Shown one piece after another: positions 16,148-25,610 of a stretch of 64,000 nt of DNA. Source of the stretch: Firm-04 sp045628085. Lineage in GTDB: Bacteria > Bacillota > Clostridia > Oscillospirales > Ruminococcaceae. The DNA is taken from the NCBI GenBank assembly GCA_045628085.1, contig JAZQOZ010000147.1, positions 1 to 64,000 on the forward strand, read 5' to 3'. A program made the translations under genes and the position numbers. Position 1 is the stretch's first letter. Every line of letters starts with the position of its first letter. The notes under the pieces were generated by a model that worked only from the letters and a program-made list of their open reading frames with translations, made no database searches and was not told where the DNA came from.

Positions 16148-17380
16148 TTAGTTCATTTCAAGCGGCGGGAGCAGATCATGCCGCATCATATCATTGCCGT
16201 TTTCGTCAATGACCTTCACATGATCCGAAATATATTGCTGTTTGGCGTTAAATTCCTCAACAGATGCAGCAAGAATATTCATGCCGGCAACACGGTCGCT
16301 GCTGCTTGTTACACCGCGGATCACCGTGCCCTTGCTGCGGACAGGATGGAATTCATGAATGATTCCCTCTTTTTCGAGTTCTTCAAATCCTTCAAAATGA
16401 TCGAGAACACCCGGCTGACAGTAGATAAAGTCATTGACAACAACCTTATTTCCGGTATCACGCTTTGTCAGATCGGGCACCTTGCCGAGGGTAATGTCGA
16501 TTGCAGCGGTGATGACATCCACACCGCTGGAATATTTGATGAGCAGCCATTTCATATTGCCGCCGGTTCGCGCACAAAATTCCAGAACAGAAATACGGCT
16601 GCCGTTATGCAGAAGCTGCACAAGCAGCGGAGAATTGACAAGGCCGAACGCATCTGCGATCTTCTGCGTCACAGTTTCGATCTGCTCCATGATCGTATCC
16701 GGCACACAAACCGGATATCTGCCGCGGAAAATAACGAAACGGTCATCACTCTTGACCTTGTCGCTGTTGGAAACGCAAAGGATCTTTGCCTTGCCGTTTA
16801 CAACAAAAGCATCGACGCTGATCTCCTCACCGGCAAAAAATTCTTCCACAATGACACCGCCGGTACGGCTGATCTGTGCAGCCTCATGATAATACTGCAC
16901 AAGCTCCTCATGCGTGGATGCCTTACGGACACCCTTTGAGCTGTATGCATCCACGGGCTTGATCACAAGCGGATACTGAAGCTGGCTGATCTTTTCCTCA
17001 TCGAGCTCCGGCATTTCGATATAACGGGTAGACGGAATGCCGTTCTCATGGAAGATACGCTTCATGCGGATCTTATCCGATACATTCATACCGGTTTCAT
17101 AATCAATGTAGCACGGAAGACCGAGTGCCTCCGATACCTGTGCAACGACCAGAAGTACCTGATCGGCACAGACCGTGATCAGAAAATCAACTTTTTCATC
17201 CAGCGCGATCTTCTTCACCGCTTCAATATCAAAAATATCAACCTGATAAAAAATATCAGCAAAGGATTTGGCGATCGGCGTAGCGCTGCCGTCCGCCAGA
17301 ACAGTTGTGATATTTCGTTCCCGAAGCTGCCGCAGCAGCTCAGCCTGCGGTACACCGCCTGCAAGTACAAGAGCTTTCAA
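16148..17380 (-). CDS. ATP-grasp ligase of the polysaccharide operon
   Basis: 410 residues starting at TTG 17380 behind GGGAGG. The N-terminal Rossmann strand is MKALVLAGGVPQAELLRQL; the ATP-grasp core has PLVIKPVDAYSSKGV, VIVEEFFAGEEISVDAF and the C-terminal metal/phosphate segment LEFCARTGGNMKW. It should activate a carboxylic acid for condensation. It is the first gene of the eight-gene small-molecule module. The 78-bp gap after the sugar transferase contains a 7-bp inverted repeat (17404-17410/17436-17442) but no recognisable promoter, so it is probably co-transcribed. It differs clearly from the ATP-grasp at 7419-8633. Confidence 0.85.
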   Translation of the reverse strand: MKALVLAGGVPQAELLRQLRERNITTVLADGSATPIAKSFADIFYQVDIFDIEAVKKIALDEKVDFLITVCADQVLLVVAQVSEALGLPCYIDYETGMNVSDKIRMKRIFHENGIPSTRYIEMPELDEEKISQLQYPLVIKPVDAYSSKGVRKASTHEELVQYYHEAAQISRTGGVIVEEFFAGEEISVDAFVVNGKAKILCVSNSDKVKSDDRFVIFRGRYPVCVPDTIMEQIETVTQKIADAFGLVNSPLLVQLLHNGSRISVLEFCARTGGNMKWLLIKYSSGVDVITAAIDITLGKVPDLTKRDTGNKVVVNDFIYCQPGVLDHFEGFEELEKEGIIHEFHPVRSKGTVIRGVTSSSDRVAGMNILAASVEEFNAKQQYISDHVKVIDENGNDMMRHDLLPPLEMN

Positions 17381-17458
17381 TTCGATCCTCCCGATTCTCT
17401 CTGCATGGATCTGACCGCTGCCTTCGCATCGGCATATCCATGATAATTGGCTTTTCGA

Positions 17459-18103
17459 TTATTTTTTGCTTGTCAGTTCGTCTTCTTTTTTGAATTCGAT
17501 TTTTTCGCGTTTCAATACAACTGCAACCGTTTTGAACATGATCTTCAAATCAAACCACAGGCTGAATTTGTCAACATATTCCACGTCGTATGCAATTTTT
17601 TCTGTCCAGGTCAGATTGTTTCTGCCGTTGACCTGTGCCCAGCCGGTCAGACCGGGCTTCATGTCCAGTCTTCTGCGCTGCTCATCGTTATATTTCTCCG
17701 CCTGATACGGCAAAGTCGGTCGGGGACCGACAAAGCTCATCGTACCTTCCAGAATATTGAAAAGCTGCATCAGCTCATCCAGACTGGTTTTCCGGAGAAA
17801 TGCGCCGAGTTTCGTGATACGGGTGCTGGAAGGCTCCAGAATGTCGCCGTTCGGCTTATGCAGAACACCATTGACGCTGTATGTTCCTTCCGGCGGCTGC
17901 CGCATGGTACGAAACTTATAGATCTTGAATATTTTGCCGTTCTTTCCGACTCTCTCCTGCTTGAATACGGCACCGCCCTTGGATTCCAGAACGATCGCGA
18001 TCGGAATCACGATCAGAACCGGTATCACAGTCAGAAGCAGGATCAGAATAAGGGATACAATGATATCAAACAGACGCTTGACCGCTAATTGAAACGCTTT
18101 CAT
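17459..18103 (-). CDS. Priming undecaprenyl-phosphate sugar transferase
   Basis: 214-residue monotopic phosphoglycosyl transferase (bacterial sugar transferase family, PglC-like length). An N-terminal hydrophobic hairpin (KRLFDIIVSLILILLL) precedes VFKQERVGKNGKIFKIYKFRTM, the catalytic Asp-Glu pair in TSLDELMQLFN, then FVGPRP and KPGLTGWAQVNGRN. It transfers the first sugar-1-phosphate to the lipid carrier at the inner membrane face. It starts 3 bp after rmlB (its GAGGTG site overlaps the rmlB stop). It links the nucleotide-sugar genes to glycan assembly. Confidence 0.95.
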   Translation of the reverse strand: MKAFQLAVKRLFDIIVSLILILLLTVIPVLIVIPIAIVLESKGGAVFKQERVGKNGKIFKIYKFRTMRQPPEGTYSVNGVLHKPNGDILEPSSTRITKLGAFLRKTSLDELMQLFNILEGTMSFVGPRPTLPYQAEKYNDEQRRRLDMKPGLTGWAQVNGRNNLTWTEKIAYDVEYVDKFSLWFDLKIMFKTVAVVLKREKIEFKKEDELTSKK

Positions 18104-18106
18104 TTA

Positions 18107-19135
18107 TTACACCTCTGCACGATTTCCGTACATTTTCTCATAATAATTTCTGTACTCACCGGAGATGATGGTTTCCCACCATTCCTTATTGTCCAGATAC
18201 CACTTGATCGTCTTTTTGATACCGTCAGCAAATTTTGTTTCCGGCAGCCAGCCAAGCTCATTATGGATCTTTGTCGGATCGATCGCATAACGCATATCGT
18301 GACCTTTTCTGTCCTCAACATGAATAATGAGCGATTCCGGCTTGCCAAGTTCCTTACAGATCAGCTTCACGATATCGATATTCTTCATCTCATTGTGACC
18401 GCCGACATTATAGACCTCGCCGACCTTTCCCTTATGGATGATGAGGTCGATCGCACGGCAATGATCCTCGACATAGAGCCAGTCGCGGACATTCAGTCCC
18501 TCACCGTAAACCGGAAGCGGCTTATCATTCAGCGCATTTGCGATCATCAGCGGGATCAGCTTTTCCGGAAAATGATACGGTCCGTAGTTGTTGGAGCAGC
18601 GGCTGATCGTAACAGGCAAACCATAGGTACGATGATATGCCAGAACGAGCAGATCAGCACCTGCCTTGGACGAGCTGTAAGGGCTGCTTGTATGGATCGG
18701 CGTTGTTTCGGTAAAGAACAGGTCAGGTCTGTCCAGCGGAAGATCGCCGTAAACCTCATCCGTTGAAACCTGATGATAACGCTGAATGCCGTACTTCCGG
18801 CAGGCATCCATCAGCGTTGCAGTACCGATGATATTCGTCTGAAGGAAGATCTCCGGATTCTCAATGCTGCGGTCAACATGAGATTCTGCCGCAAAATTGA
18901 CAACGATATCCGGCTTTTCCTCCTCAAAGAGCTGATATACACCTTCACGGTCGCAGATATCCAGCTTGACAAAGCGGAAATTCGGATTCTGCATGACCGG
19001 TGCAAGCGTTGAAAGGTTGCCTGCATAGGTCAGCTTATCCAGACAGATGATTCGGTAATCCGGATATGTGTTCAGCATATGGAACACAAAGTTTGCGCCG
19101 ATAAAGCCTGCGCCGCCTGTTACGATAATGGTCAT
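18107..19135 (-). CDS. rmlB: dTDP-glucose 4,6-dehydratase
   Basis: A 342-residue extended short-chain dehydrogenase with NAD site TGGAGFIGANFV, STDEVYG and the active-site YSSSKAGAD. It makes dTDP-4-keto-6-deoxyglucose. ATG 19135 (MTIIVTGG) overlaps the rmlA stop by 4 bp (ATGA) behind GGAGGAAG, giving translational coupling. No rmlC or rmlD follows; the product more likely enters the aminotransferase(s) of this operon, or rhamnose genes lie elsewhere. Confidence 0.96.
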   Translation of the reverse strand: MTIIVTGGAGFIGANFVFHMLNTYPDYRIICLDKLTYAGNLSTLAPVMQNPNFRFVKLDICDREGVYQLFEEEKPDIVVNFAAESHVDRSIENPEIFLQTNIIGTATLMDACRKYGIQRYHQVSTDEVYGDLPLDRPDLFFTETTPIHTSSPYSSSKAGADLLVLAYHRTYGLPVTISRCSNNYGPYHFPEKLIPLMIANALNDKPLPVYGEGLNVRDWLYVEDHCRAIDLIIHKGKVGEVYNVGGHNEMKNIDIVKLICKELGKPESLIIHVEDRKGHDMRYAIDPTKIHNELGWLPETKFADGIKKTIKWYLDNKEWWETIISGEYRNYYEKMYGNRAEV

Positions 19136-20010
19136 GCTTCTTCCTCCGCAAGTGAAATCAGATACTTTCCGTAATCTGTCATTGACAATTCTTCTCCGCA
19201 CTGACGAAGCTGCTCTCTGGAAATAAAGCCTCTGCGCCATGCGATCTCCTCAATGCAGGAGATATAGAATCCCTGCATTTCCTGCACGGTCTTTACAAAA
19301 TCGCCTGCCTTGAGCATTCCTTCCGGTGTGCCGGTGTCGAGCCATGAAATGCCTCTGCCCATCAGCGTTACCTTGAGACTGCCGGCATCCAGATAATGGT
19401 TATTGACCGATGTGATCTCAATTTCGCCGCGTGCAGACGGCTTGACGTTCTTTGCGATCTGCACAACATCATTATTATAGAAATACAGTCCCGGAACAGC
19501 ATAATTGGATTTCGGCTGTGCCGGCTTTTCTTCAATGGAGATCACGCGGTTCTGATCGTCAAATTCGACCACACCGAATGCCTTGGGATTCTTCACAGGG
19601 AATCCGAAGATCGCAGCACCGAATGTTTCAGCCTGCTGCTTTGCATCATTGAGCATCCGTGTCAGATCTTTTCCATAGAATACATTGTCGCCGAGTACCA
19701 GACATACGCTGTCATCTCCGATAAAATCAGCACCGAGGATAAACGCATCTGCAAGTCCGCGCGGTGTATCCTGCACCTTATACTCGATATGCACGCCGAT
19801 ACGGCTGCCGTCACCGAGCAGCTTACGATAATTCGGCGTATCATCCGGTGTCGAAATGACAAGGATATCACGGATACCGGCAAGCAGAAGGACGGAAAGC
19901 GGATAATAAACCAGCGGCTTATCATAAATCGGGAGGAGCTGCTTGCTGACAGCGATCGTATTCGGATAAAGGCGAGTGCCTTTACCGCCTGCAAGAATAA
20001 TTCCTTTCAT
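19132..20010 (-). CDS. rmlA: Glucose-1-phosphate thymidylyltransferase
   Basis: 292 residues with the nucleotidyltransferase signature GGKGTRLYPNTIAVSKQLLP, then KPLVYYPLSVL and LVLGDNVFYG. It forms dTDP-glucose from glucose-1-phosphate and dTTP. It lies 10 bp after the DegT aminotransferase gene and overlaps rmlB by 4 bp. Confidence 0.96.
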   Translation of the reverse strand: MKGIILAGGKGTRLYPNTIAVSKQLLPIYDKPLVYYPLSVLLLAGIRDILVISTPDDTPNYRKLLGDGSRIGVHIEYKVQDTPRGLADAFILGADFIGDDSVCLVLGDNVFYGKDLTRMLNDAKQQAETFGAAIFGFPVKNPKAFGVVEFDDQNRVISIEEKPAQPKSNYAVPGLYFYNNDVVQIAKNVKPSARGEIEITSVNNHYLDAGSLKVTLMGRGISWLDTGTPEGMLKAGDFVKTVQEMQGFYISCIEEIAWRRGFISREQLRQCGEELSMTDYGKYLISLAEEEA

Positions 20011-20020
20011 GATGATTCCC

Positions 20021-21133
20021 TCACTTTTTACAGGACAGGATCACATCGCAGATACGCTGTACATCCGACGGTGCCAGTTCCTCATAAAGCGGCAGAGTCA
20101 GGACGCGCAGACTGATCCGGAGTGCGATCGGCGTTTCATTTGCATCGAATGCGCCGTGGAAACAGTCAAAAGTATTCGTCAGCGGATAGAAGTATTTACG
20201 TGCGCCGATGCCGTTCTGATCGAGCTTTTCCATAACATCATCACGGCTTGCACCAAATACGGTTTCATCAAAGACCGCAGGGAAATAAGCGTAATTGGAT
20301 TCGACATCTTCCTGAATCGGGCTCAGCTGAATACCTGCTACGCCTTCCAGATTCGCTCTGTAAACCTCGACAGCTTTCTTTCTGCGTTCGATCGCGGTAT
20401 CAAGATGCCGCAGATTACAGATACCCATAGCTGCCTGAAATTCATTCATTTTGGCATTTCCGCCGACATAAGGCACATATTCAGGACCTTCAATGCCAAA
20501 GTTTTTCAGATCATTCAAACGCTGAACAAGCGCATCGTCATGGAAACAGACAGAGCCGCCCTCGATCGTATTGAATACCTTCGTTGCGTGGAAGCTGAAC
20601 ATTGCGGCATCACCGTAGCAGGCGGAGCTTTTTCCCTTATAGCGGACTCCGAACGCGTGTGCGGCATCATATACGACTTTCAGACCGTATTTATCAGCAA
20701 TGCGGCTGATCTCCTCAACATCGCACATATTGCCGTAAACATGGACCGGAACGATTGCACAAGTCTTTTCCGTGATCAGCGCCTCGATCTTTGCTGTATC
20801 AATCGTAAAGGTCAGCGGATCAATGTCACAGAAAACAGGTTTCAGGCGGTTTCTTACAATCGCGTGCGTTGTAGAAGCAAAGGTAAAGGGCGTAGTGATC
20901 ACCTCGCCGCCTTCCGGCAAATCAAGCGCAGAAAGGATATGCTCCAGTGCGAGATGTCCGTTCGTATACAGTACAACGTGCGGCACATCGAGAAGCTGCT
21001 CCAGATCAGCCTGAAGTTTCTGATGCTTGACACCCATATTGGTCAGCCAATGGCTGTCCCAAAGCTCTTTGATTTCCTCACAATACTCCTGATAATCAGG
21101 CATAGAAGAACGGGTAACTAATATTCTCTCCAT
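20021..21133 (-). CDS. DegT/DnrJ/EryC1 sugar aminotransferase
   Basis: 370-residue PLP enzyme. The cofactor-binding Asp is in VVYDAAHAFG (about D156) and the internal aldimine Lys in FSFHATKVFNTIEGG (about K185). Next to rmlA and rmlB it probably aminates a dTDP-keto-6-deoxyhexose, giving an amino sugar that can be N-acylated. The start is ATG 21133 with AGGTGG upstream rather than the GTG at 21142. A 131-bp gap separates it from the flippase gene and holds a small TGCGG/CCGCA hairpin but no clear promoter. No 3,4-ketoisomerase gene is present, so C4 amination is at least as likely as C3. Confidence 0.9.
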   Translation of the reverse strand: MERILVTRSSMPDYQEYCEEIKELWDSHWLTNMGVKHQKLQADLEQLLDVPHVVLYTNGHLALEHILSALDLPEGGEVITTPFTFASTTHAIVRNRLKPVFCDIDPLTFTIDTAKIEALITEKTCAIVPVHVYGNMCDVEEISRIADKYGLKVVYDAAHAFGVRYKGKSSACYGDAAMFSFHATKVFNTIEGGSVCFHDDALVQRLNDLKNFGIEGPEYVPYVGGNAKMNEFQAAMGICNLRHLDTAIERRKKAVEVYRANLEGVAGIQLSPIQEDVESNYAYFPAVFDETVFGASRDDVMEKLDQNGIGARKYFYPLTNTFDCFHGAFDANETPIALRISLRVLTLPLYEELAPSDVQRICDVILSCKK

Positions 21134-21264
21134 GACAACCACCTACATTTACATAATGTTTTATGCGGTTGATTCCGCAAATTTGCAACTTGCCTGTACA
21201 GCCTGCTGTCCGACCGAACGCTGTATTCCCGATCATGTCCGTATCCTGCTACGGCAGAAAGGCT

Positions 21265-22731
21265 TTATTCAGCCGCCGCAGCCTTACTGTGCTTGAATTT
21301 TTTCAGCATTGCTTTACCGGTATCAAGCAGATAGGTAAAGCTGTCGATTTTCAGAATCTTTGAAAGTCCGAAATAGATCACGATACCGGCAGTAAACTGA
21401 ACCAGCAGCAGCGGAAGATCGCTCATGCCGGTCAGGCTGATAAGGCACACGCAGATTCCCATAAAAACAGACAGACCGATCTGCGGCAGCATATCTTTGA
21501 ACTGCTCAAAAAAGCTGTAATTCAGGAGTTTTTTATTCGGCCATGAATTGATGATCTGGCTGATCACAGATGAAACCAGCAGACTGTATGCCATTGCCAT
21601 AACGCTGATCGGCAGCGTAACTGCAAGCAGCAGAACGCCGACTGCCTTCTTGATGATCTCCAGTTTCAGGAACAGATCGCTGCGTCCCATTGCCTTGATC
21701 GCGTTGAGATTCGCAGTATGGATCGGCCAGAATGCATAGGAGAAACAGAAGATCCGAAGATACGGTACACAAGGAAGCCATTTTTCTTTCAGAACAAGCC
21801 GTACAAGCGGTTCAGCACAAACGGCAAGTCCGACCATGATCGGCATAATGAGATATGTACTTGTTTTGATCGCACGGCGCGTCATATTCTTTACGGCATT
21901 CACGCTGTCCTGTGCGCGTGCCATTGTCGGAAGCAAAACGCTGTCGATCGAGGTATTGATATTCGTAACAACAAGATGCGGAACCTTCTGTCCCTGATTA
22001 TAAAACGCCAGATCAGATTTCGTATATGTTTTACCGATCACGAGCTGACTGAGCTGATTGTAGATCGTATCCAGCAAAGAGGAGATCAGCAGTTTCCAGC
22101 CGAAAGAAAACAGCGTTTTCAGGCGCTCAAAGGAAAACATCTTTTTCGGACGCCATTTGACCGTAACCCATAGAAGCAATGTGTCAACTGCTGCATTAAA
22201 GAGCATCTGTGCCACAAGCGCCCACACACCGAAGCCCATATATGCCATTGCGATACCGATAATTGCTGCACCGATCGTACCGCCGAGTGTCGCAAAGAAG
22301 AAACGCTTGAACAGCATATGACGTGTTACATAAGCCTGCTGCACATTTTTTACACCGGAAATCAATATCATGATACTGACAACACGAATAACCGGCGTCA
22401 GCTCCGGACTGTTGTAAAATGCAGCAATCAGCGGCGCGATCAGGAACATCAAAAGGTACAGCACAGTGCAGATCGTCATGTTAAAATAGAACACGCTCGA
22501 AAAATCCAGATCATCTGCATCTTTTTTCTGGATCAGCGCATTGCCCATACCACTGTCCACAAATACCTGCATGATCGTTGTAAAGACCGTTACGAGTGCG
22601 ATTGTTCCGAACAGATCCGGATCCAGCTTTCGTGCAAGTACAAGCTGCACAATAAACGTAACACCCTGCGCACCGCAGCGTTCCGCGAACCGCCAGAGGA
22701 AATTAACAGACACATCCTTTTTGCTTACCAC
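21265..22731 (-). CDS. Polysaccharide flippase (Wzx-like)
   Basis: 488-residue multi-spanning protein of the polysaccharide transporter (MOP) superfamily, with about 12-14 hydrophobic segments. The N-terminal block FAERCGAQGVTFIVQLVLARKLDPDLFG is typical of lipid-linked repeat-unit flippases. It would move the undecaprenyl-PP-linked unit to the outer face for polymerisation. It begins at GTG 22731, 12 bp after GGAGG. Confidence 0.93.
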   Translation of the reverse strand: MVSKKDVSVNFLWRFAERCGAQGVTFIVQLVLARKLDPDLFGTIALVTVFTTIMQVFVDSGMGNALIQKKDADDLDFSSVFYFNMTICTVLYLLMFLIAPLIAAFYNSPELTPVIRVVSIMILISGVKNVQQAYVTRHMLFKRFFFATLGGTIGAAIIGIAMAYMGFGVWALVAQMLFNAAVDTLLLWVTVKWRPKKMFSFERLKTLFSFGWKLLISSLLDTIYNQLSQLVIGKTYTKSDLAFYNQGQKVPHLVVTNINTSIDSVLLPTMARAQDSVNAVKNMTRRAIKTSTYLIMPIMVGLAVCAEPLVRLVLKEKWLPCVPYLRIFCFSYAFWPIHTANLNAIKAMGRSDLFLKLEIIKKAVGVLLLAVTLPISVMAMAYSLLVSSVISQIINSWPNKKLLNYSFFEQFKDMLPQIGLSVFMGICVCLISLTGMSDLPLLLVQFTAGIVIYFGLSKILKIDSFTYLLDTGKAMLKKFKHSKAAAAE

Positions 22732-22785
22732 TTGACGTTTTCAACCTCCATCACTTATCTGATATCTTTTCGACGAAAACGGTCA

Positions 22786-23754
22786 TCATTCTGACCGTTT
22801 CAACAGTTTATTCACCATGTAATATAATTTCGGTGATGCACAATGCAGCCTGTCGGATATCCGGTAGATCAATCCTCTGCTGCGGTATCTCTCATAAAGC
22901 TGCGGATCCTTGCGGATCGCCTGAAAATCGTGGCTCAGCAGGGCATCCGTATAGCGGTGACGCAGAATGCGCTGATTGATGAGCTTCTCATATTTGCCGC
23001 CTGTGGTGCGGTTCATATTCTCAAGACCTTTTATCATCTGCTCATTCGTGCGCCTGCGCTGCTCATCACCCTGCATTCGCTGTGTCCACGAACCGGCTGC
23101 ATGATAGCGGTACGTACACATCGAATCGGCGAGCATATGGATCTTGCCGTTCATCGCAGCATGAACGGCAAACGGATAGTCACCGATCGGGAATCCCCAG
23201 TCCGGAAGCGTATCAACGCATTCCTTTCTGACGAAATCAGATACAAAGAGAAAGATTCTGCCGTTCTTTTCAAGGATCATTTCTTCAAGTGAAATATCCT
23301 TGTCATGATCGACAACGCCCTGCGATCCGATCTTGCCGGAAAGCTGATCGAGCCATTTTGACGAACAGCAGCAGAGCGAATAATCCGGATGCGATTCCAT
23401 GAAATCATACTGCTTCTGGAGTTTCAGCGGATCCGTCCAGTAATCGTCGCCCTCACAGAACGCGAAATATTTTCCGCGTCCGTATTCCCGACAGACACCC
23501 CAGAAAAACTGCTTATTCTTCTGATACTGATTTTCCGTCCGCAGGATCGGGCGGATCAGATCAGGATATTTTTCTGCATATTCACGAATGATATCCGCAG
23601 TACCATCCGGAGAAGCATCATCATGAACAACGATCTCAAAACGAAAATTCGTTTTCTGTGAAACCAGTCCGTCCAGCATATCACGCACATAATTTTCCTG
23701 ATTATATGTTGCGCAAATCACGCTGACTGCAATATTCTCATTCTGAGTATCCAT
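22786..23754 (-). CDS. Family 2 glycosyltransferase
   Basis: 322-residue GT-A enzyme: VSVICATYNQENYVRDML, the DDASPDGT nucleotide-sugar site and FCEGDDYWTDP. It is the only classical glycosyltransferase in the operon besides the priming enzyme, so the repeat unit may be very short or further transferases lie elsewhere. Of three clustered ATGs, 23754 has the best spacing (9 bp) from AGAAGG. Confidence 0.93.
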   Translation of the reverse strand: MDTQNENIAVSVICATYNQENYVRDMLDGLVSQKTNFRFEIVVHDDASPDGTADIIREYAEKYPDLIRPILRTENQYQKNKQFFWGVCREYGRGKYFAFCEGDDYWTDPLKLQKQYDFMESHPDYSLCCCSSKWLDQLSGKIGSQGVVDHDKDISLEEMILEKNGRIFLFVSDFVRKECVDTLPDWGFPIGDYPFAVHAAMNGKIHMLADSMCTYRYHAAGSWTQRMQGDEQRRRTNEQMIKGLENMNRTTGGKYEKLINQRILRHRYTDALLSHDFQAIRKDPQLYERYRSRGLIYRISDRLHCASPKLYYMVNKLLKRSE

Positions 23755-23772
23755 TCTCATCATCCTTCTCTG

Positions 23773-24993
23773 TTAAAATATACCGAATTGATACGGATAT
23801 GTCTGGCTTGCATTTCTGTAAATATAGATATATCCCCAGTAAAGCAGGGCGAAAGCGATCACCGTAATCGTCACCAATATCCGCTTGTCGCGTTTCGGGC
23901 TTGCGCTGACCATCAAAGACAGCGTCAGCAGATTCAGCAAAGAGAAGCTGCCGGCGATTCGCTTTCCATAAGCCATCTGCGAACTGAGCTGCTGAAATGC
24001 CAGATCAGTGATCGTACACATCAGCCAGAAAGTCGCACGCGGATTTTTCGCACGCATATCCTTCCAGAGCAGCAGCACGCCGCACAGTTCGATCAGGAGC
24101 ATACCCGTCACGATGATTCCGGCAGAAGCCTCTCGGCTGTCCAGATAATAAGAATACTTATCATTCAGATAGCCCATGCTGATGAGGATCGACATTGCCG
24201 TTGTAAAGAGCATTTCTCCGACAAAAATACAGCCGCAAAGAACGATCTTCTTTGTAAAGGAAGCGTCCTGCATCGTCAGGCGCTCGATCGTTCCGGTCTT
24301 ATCAGCAGCAGCGAGCCGCTGAATCAACTTCGACAGGCTCTTGTTTTTCACTCGGCGCTTTTTTTTCGGCTGCCAGTCATACAGAATAATATAGTAGCCC
24401 ATCGGCAGGATCATCAAAATCGCTGAGGTATGGATCAGCATTGCGATCAGAACCGCAATCGAATAGCGGACATACCTTCGCTGCTCGATATCCGCAAAAA
24501 ATGCGAACAGAATCGACATTGCGATATACTGCCGCATGATATTCATGGAATGCGAGAAAAACAGCAGACAGAAAAACAGCGGCACAAATTCAAACCGGAT
24601 ATACTTCCGTTCTCGTACCGCTCCGATATAAACACAGGTCACTATGATCGTATGCGCCAAGAACAGGAAAACCCGATATTCTCCCGTGATCTTGGCAACC
24701 AGCCCGATCATCAGTGCAAACAGGATTTCCTTGTTGCCGTCGGCCAGATAATACCTCAAATACTCAGAAAGTGTGCCAAAATGTGTCGCACCTCTCCAAT
24801 ACACCAGAAAATTATAATAGTTCTTTACATCAATGCCGATGCTGTAATCACGCAGACCTGCAAGCAGTATAAGCAGTATTATGCTGAGAAAGGAAAATAC
24901 GTAAAAACCGGCTTTTCCATGTTTTCCGGAGCATTTATCTGCGAGAAACGCAAAAAGAAAAGACGCTGAAAAGGTTGCCAAATATATGAGCAT
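23773..24993 (-). CDS. EpsG-like polysaccharide polymerase
   Basis: 406-residue protein with about ten membrane helices. The N-terminal pattern LLAGLRDYSIGIDVKNYYNFL matches the EpsG family (R-D/G-x-x-x-G-x-D-x-x-x-Y), and a mid-protein FSHSMNIMRQYIAMSI block is also typical. It probably acts as the Wzy-type polymerase of the lipid-linked repeats at the outer face. It sits between the acyltransferase and the GT2 gene. Confidence 0.9.
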   Translation of the reverse strand: MLIYLATFSASFLFAFLADKCSGKHGKAGFYVFSFLSIILLILLAGLRDYSIGIDVKNYYNFLVYWRGATHFGTLSEYLRYYLADGNKEILFALMIGLVAKITGEYRVFLFLAHTIIVTCVYIGAVRERKYIRFEFVPLFFCLLFFSHSMNIMRQYIAMSILFAFFADIEQRRYVRYSIAVLIAMLIHTSAILMILPMGYYIILYDWQPKKKRRVKNKSLSKLIQRLAAADKTGTIERLTMQDASFTKKIVLCGCIFVGEMLFTTAMSILISMGYLNDKYSYYLDSREASAGIIVTGMLLIELCGVLLLWKDMRAKNPRATFWLMCTITDLAFQQLSSQMAYGKRIAGSFSLLNLLTLSLMVSASPKRDKRILVTITVIAFALLYWGYIYIYRNASQTYPYQFGIF

Positions 24994-25039
24994 GAATGAT
25001 CTTCCTTGCTTTCTGGCTCACATAAACAGAGCCTTACTT

Positions 25040-25591
25040 TCACTTCTTTCCGCTGTCAGTTTTACTTTTCCTGTTTCGGAATGCTGACCACAATTCTTCA
25101 TTGTTTTTCGGTTTGAATGCATCAGCATCCGGATAACGCTTGGACAGGAAATCATCAATACTGCAAATATACCTTGCCGGAACACCTGCATAAACGCCCT
25201 CTGCAATATCATGATTGACAAGCGAACAAGCGCCGATGATCACATTCGGTCCGACAGACACATTCGGCAAAATCGTCGTATTTGCACCGACAAAGACGTT
25301 GTCTTTCAGTTCGATGCATCCCTTGAATTCCGGATACGGCGGCTGCGGTGCATACTTTGTATTCAGCATTTTATGGATTACATCATGCGTAACAAGTGTG
25401 ACATTCGATGCGATCCGGACATTATTTCCGAAAGAGATCAGCTTCGGACAAAGCGGTACTTTCCGGAACATCAGCAGACAATCATCGCCCATGTTCGCAA
25501 AGACATGATGTTTTTTACAATATGCCGCACGTTTTCCAGCCGTCCGAATCAGACAGAGTGCCAGCGTATGCCGTATCCGTGACCAATCCAT
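25040..25591 (-). CDS. Left-handed beta-helix O-acyltransferase
   Basis: 183-residue hexapeptide-repeat acyltransferase (CapG/WbbJ/LacA-like). The repeats run from FGNNVRIASNVTLVTHDV to LKDNVFVGANTTILPNVSVGPNVIIGACSLV, ending in the conserved VYAGVPAR; the catalytic His is in VTHDV. It would O- or N-acylate a sugar of the repeat unit. It is the second gene of the operon, 19 bp after the first aminotransferase. It could alternatively acetylate the amino sugar made by that enzyme. Confidence 0.9.
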   Translation of the reverse strand: MDWSRIRHTLALCLIRTAGKRAAYCKKHHVFANMGDDCLLMFRKVPLCPKLISFGNNVRIASNVTLVTHDVIHKMLNTKYAPQPPYPEFKGCIELKDNVFVGANTTILPNVSVGPNVIIGACSLVNHDIAEGVYAGVPARYICSIDDFLSKRYPDADAFKPKNNEELWSAFRNRKSKTDSGKK

Positions 25592-25610
25592 TGATCCCTG
25601 TTCCTTTCAA

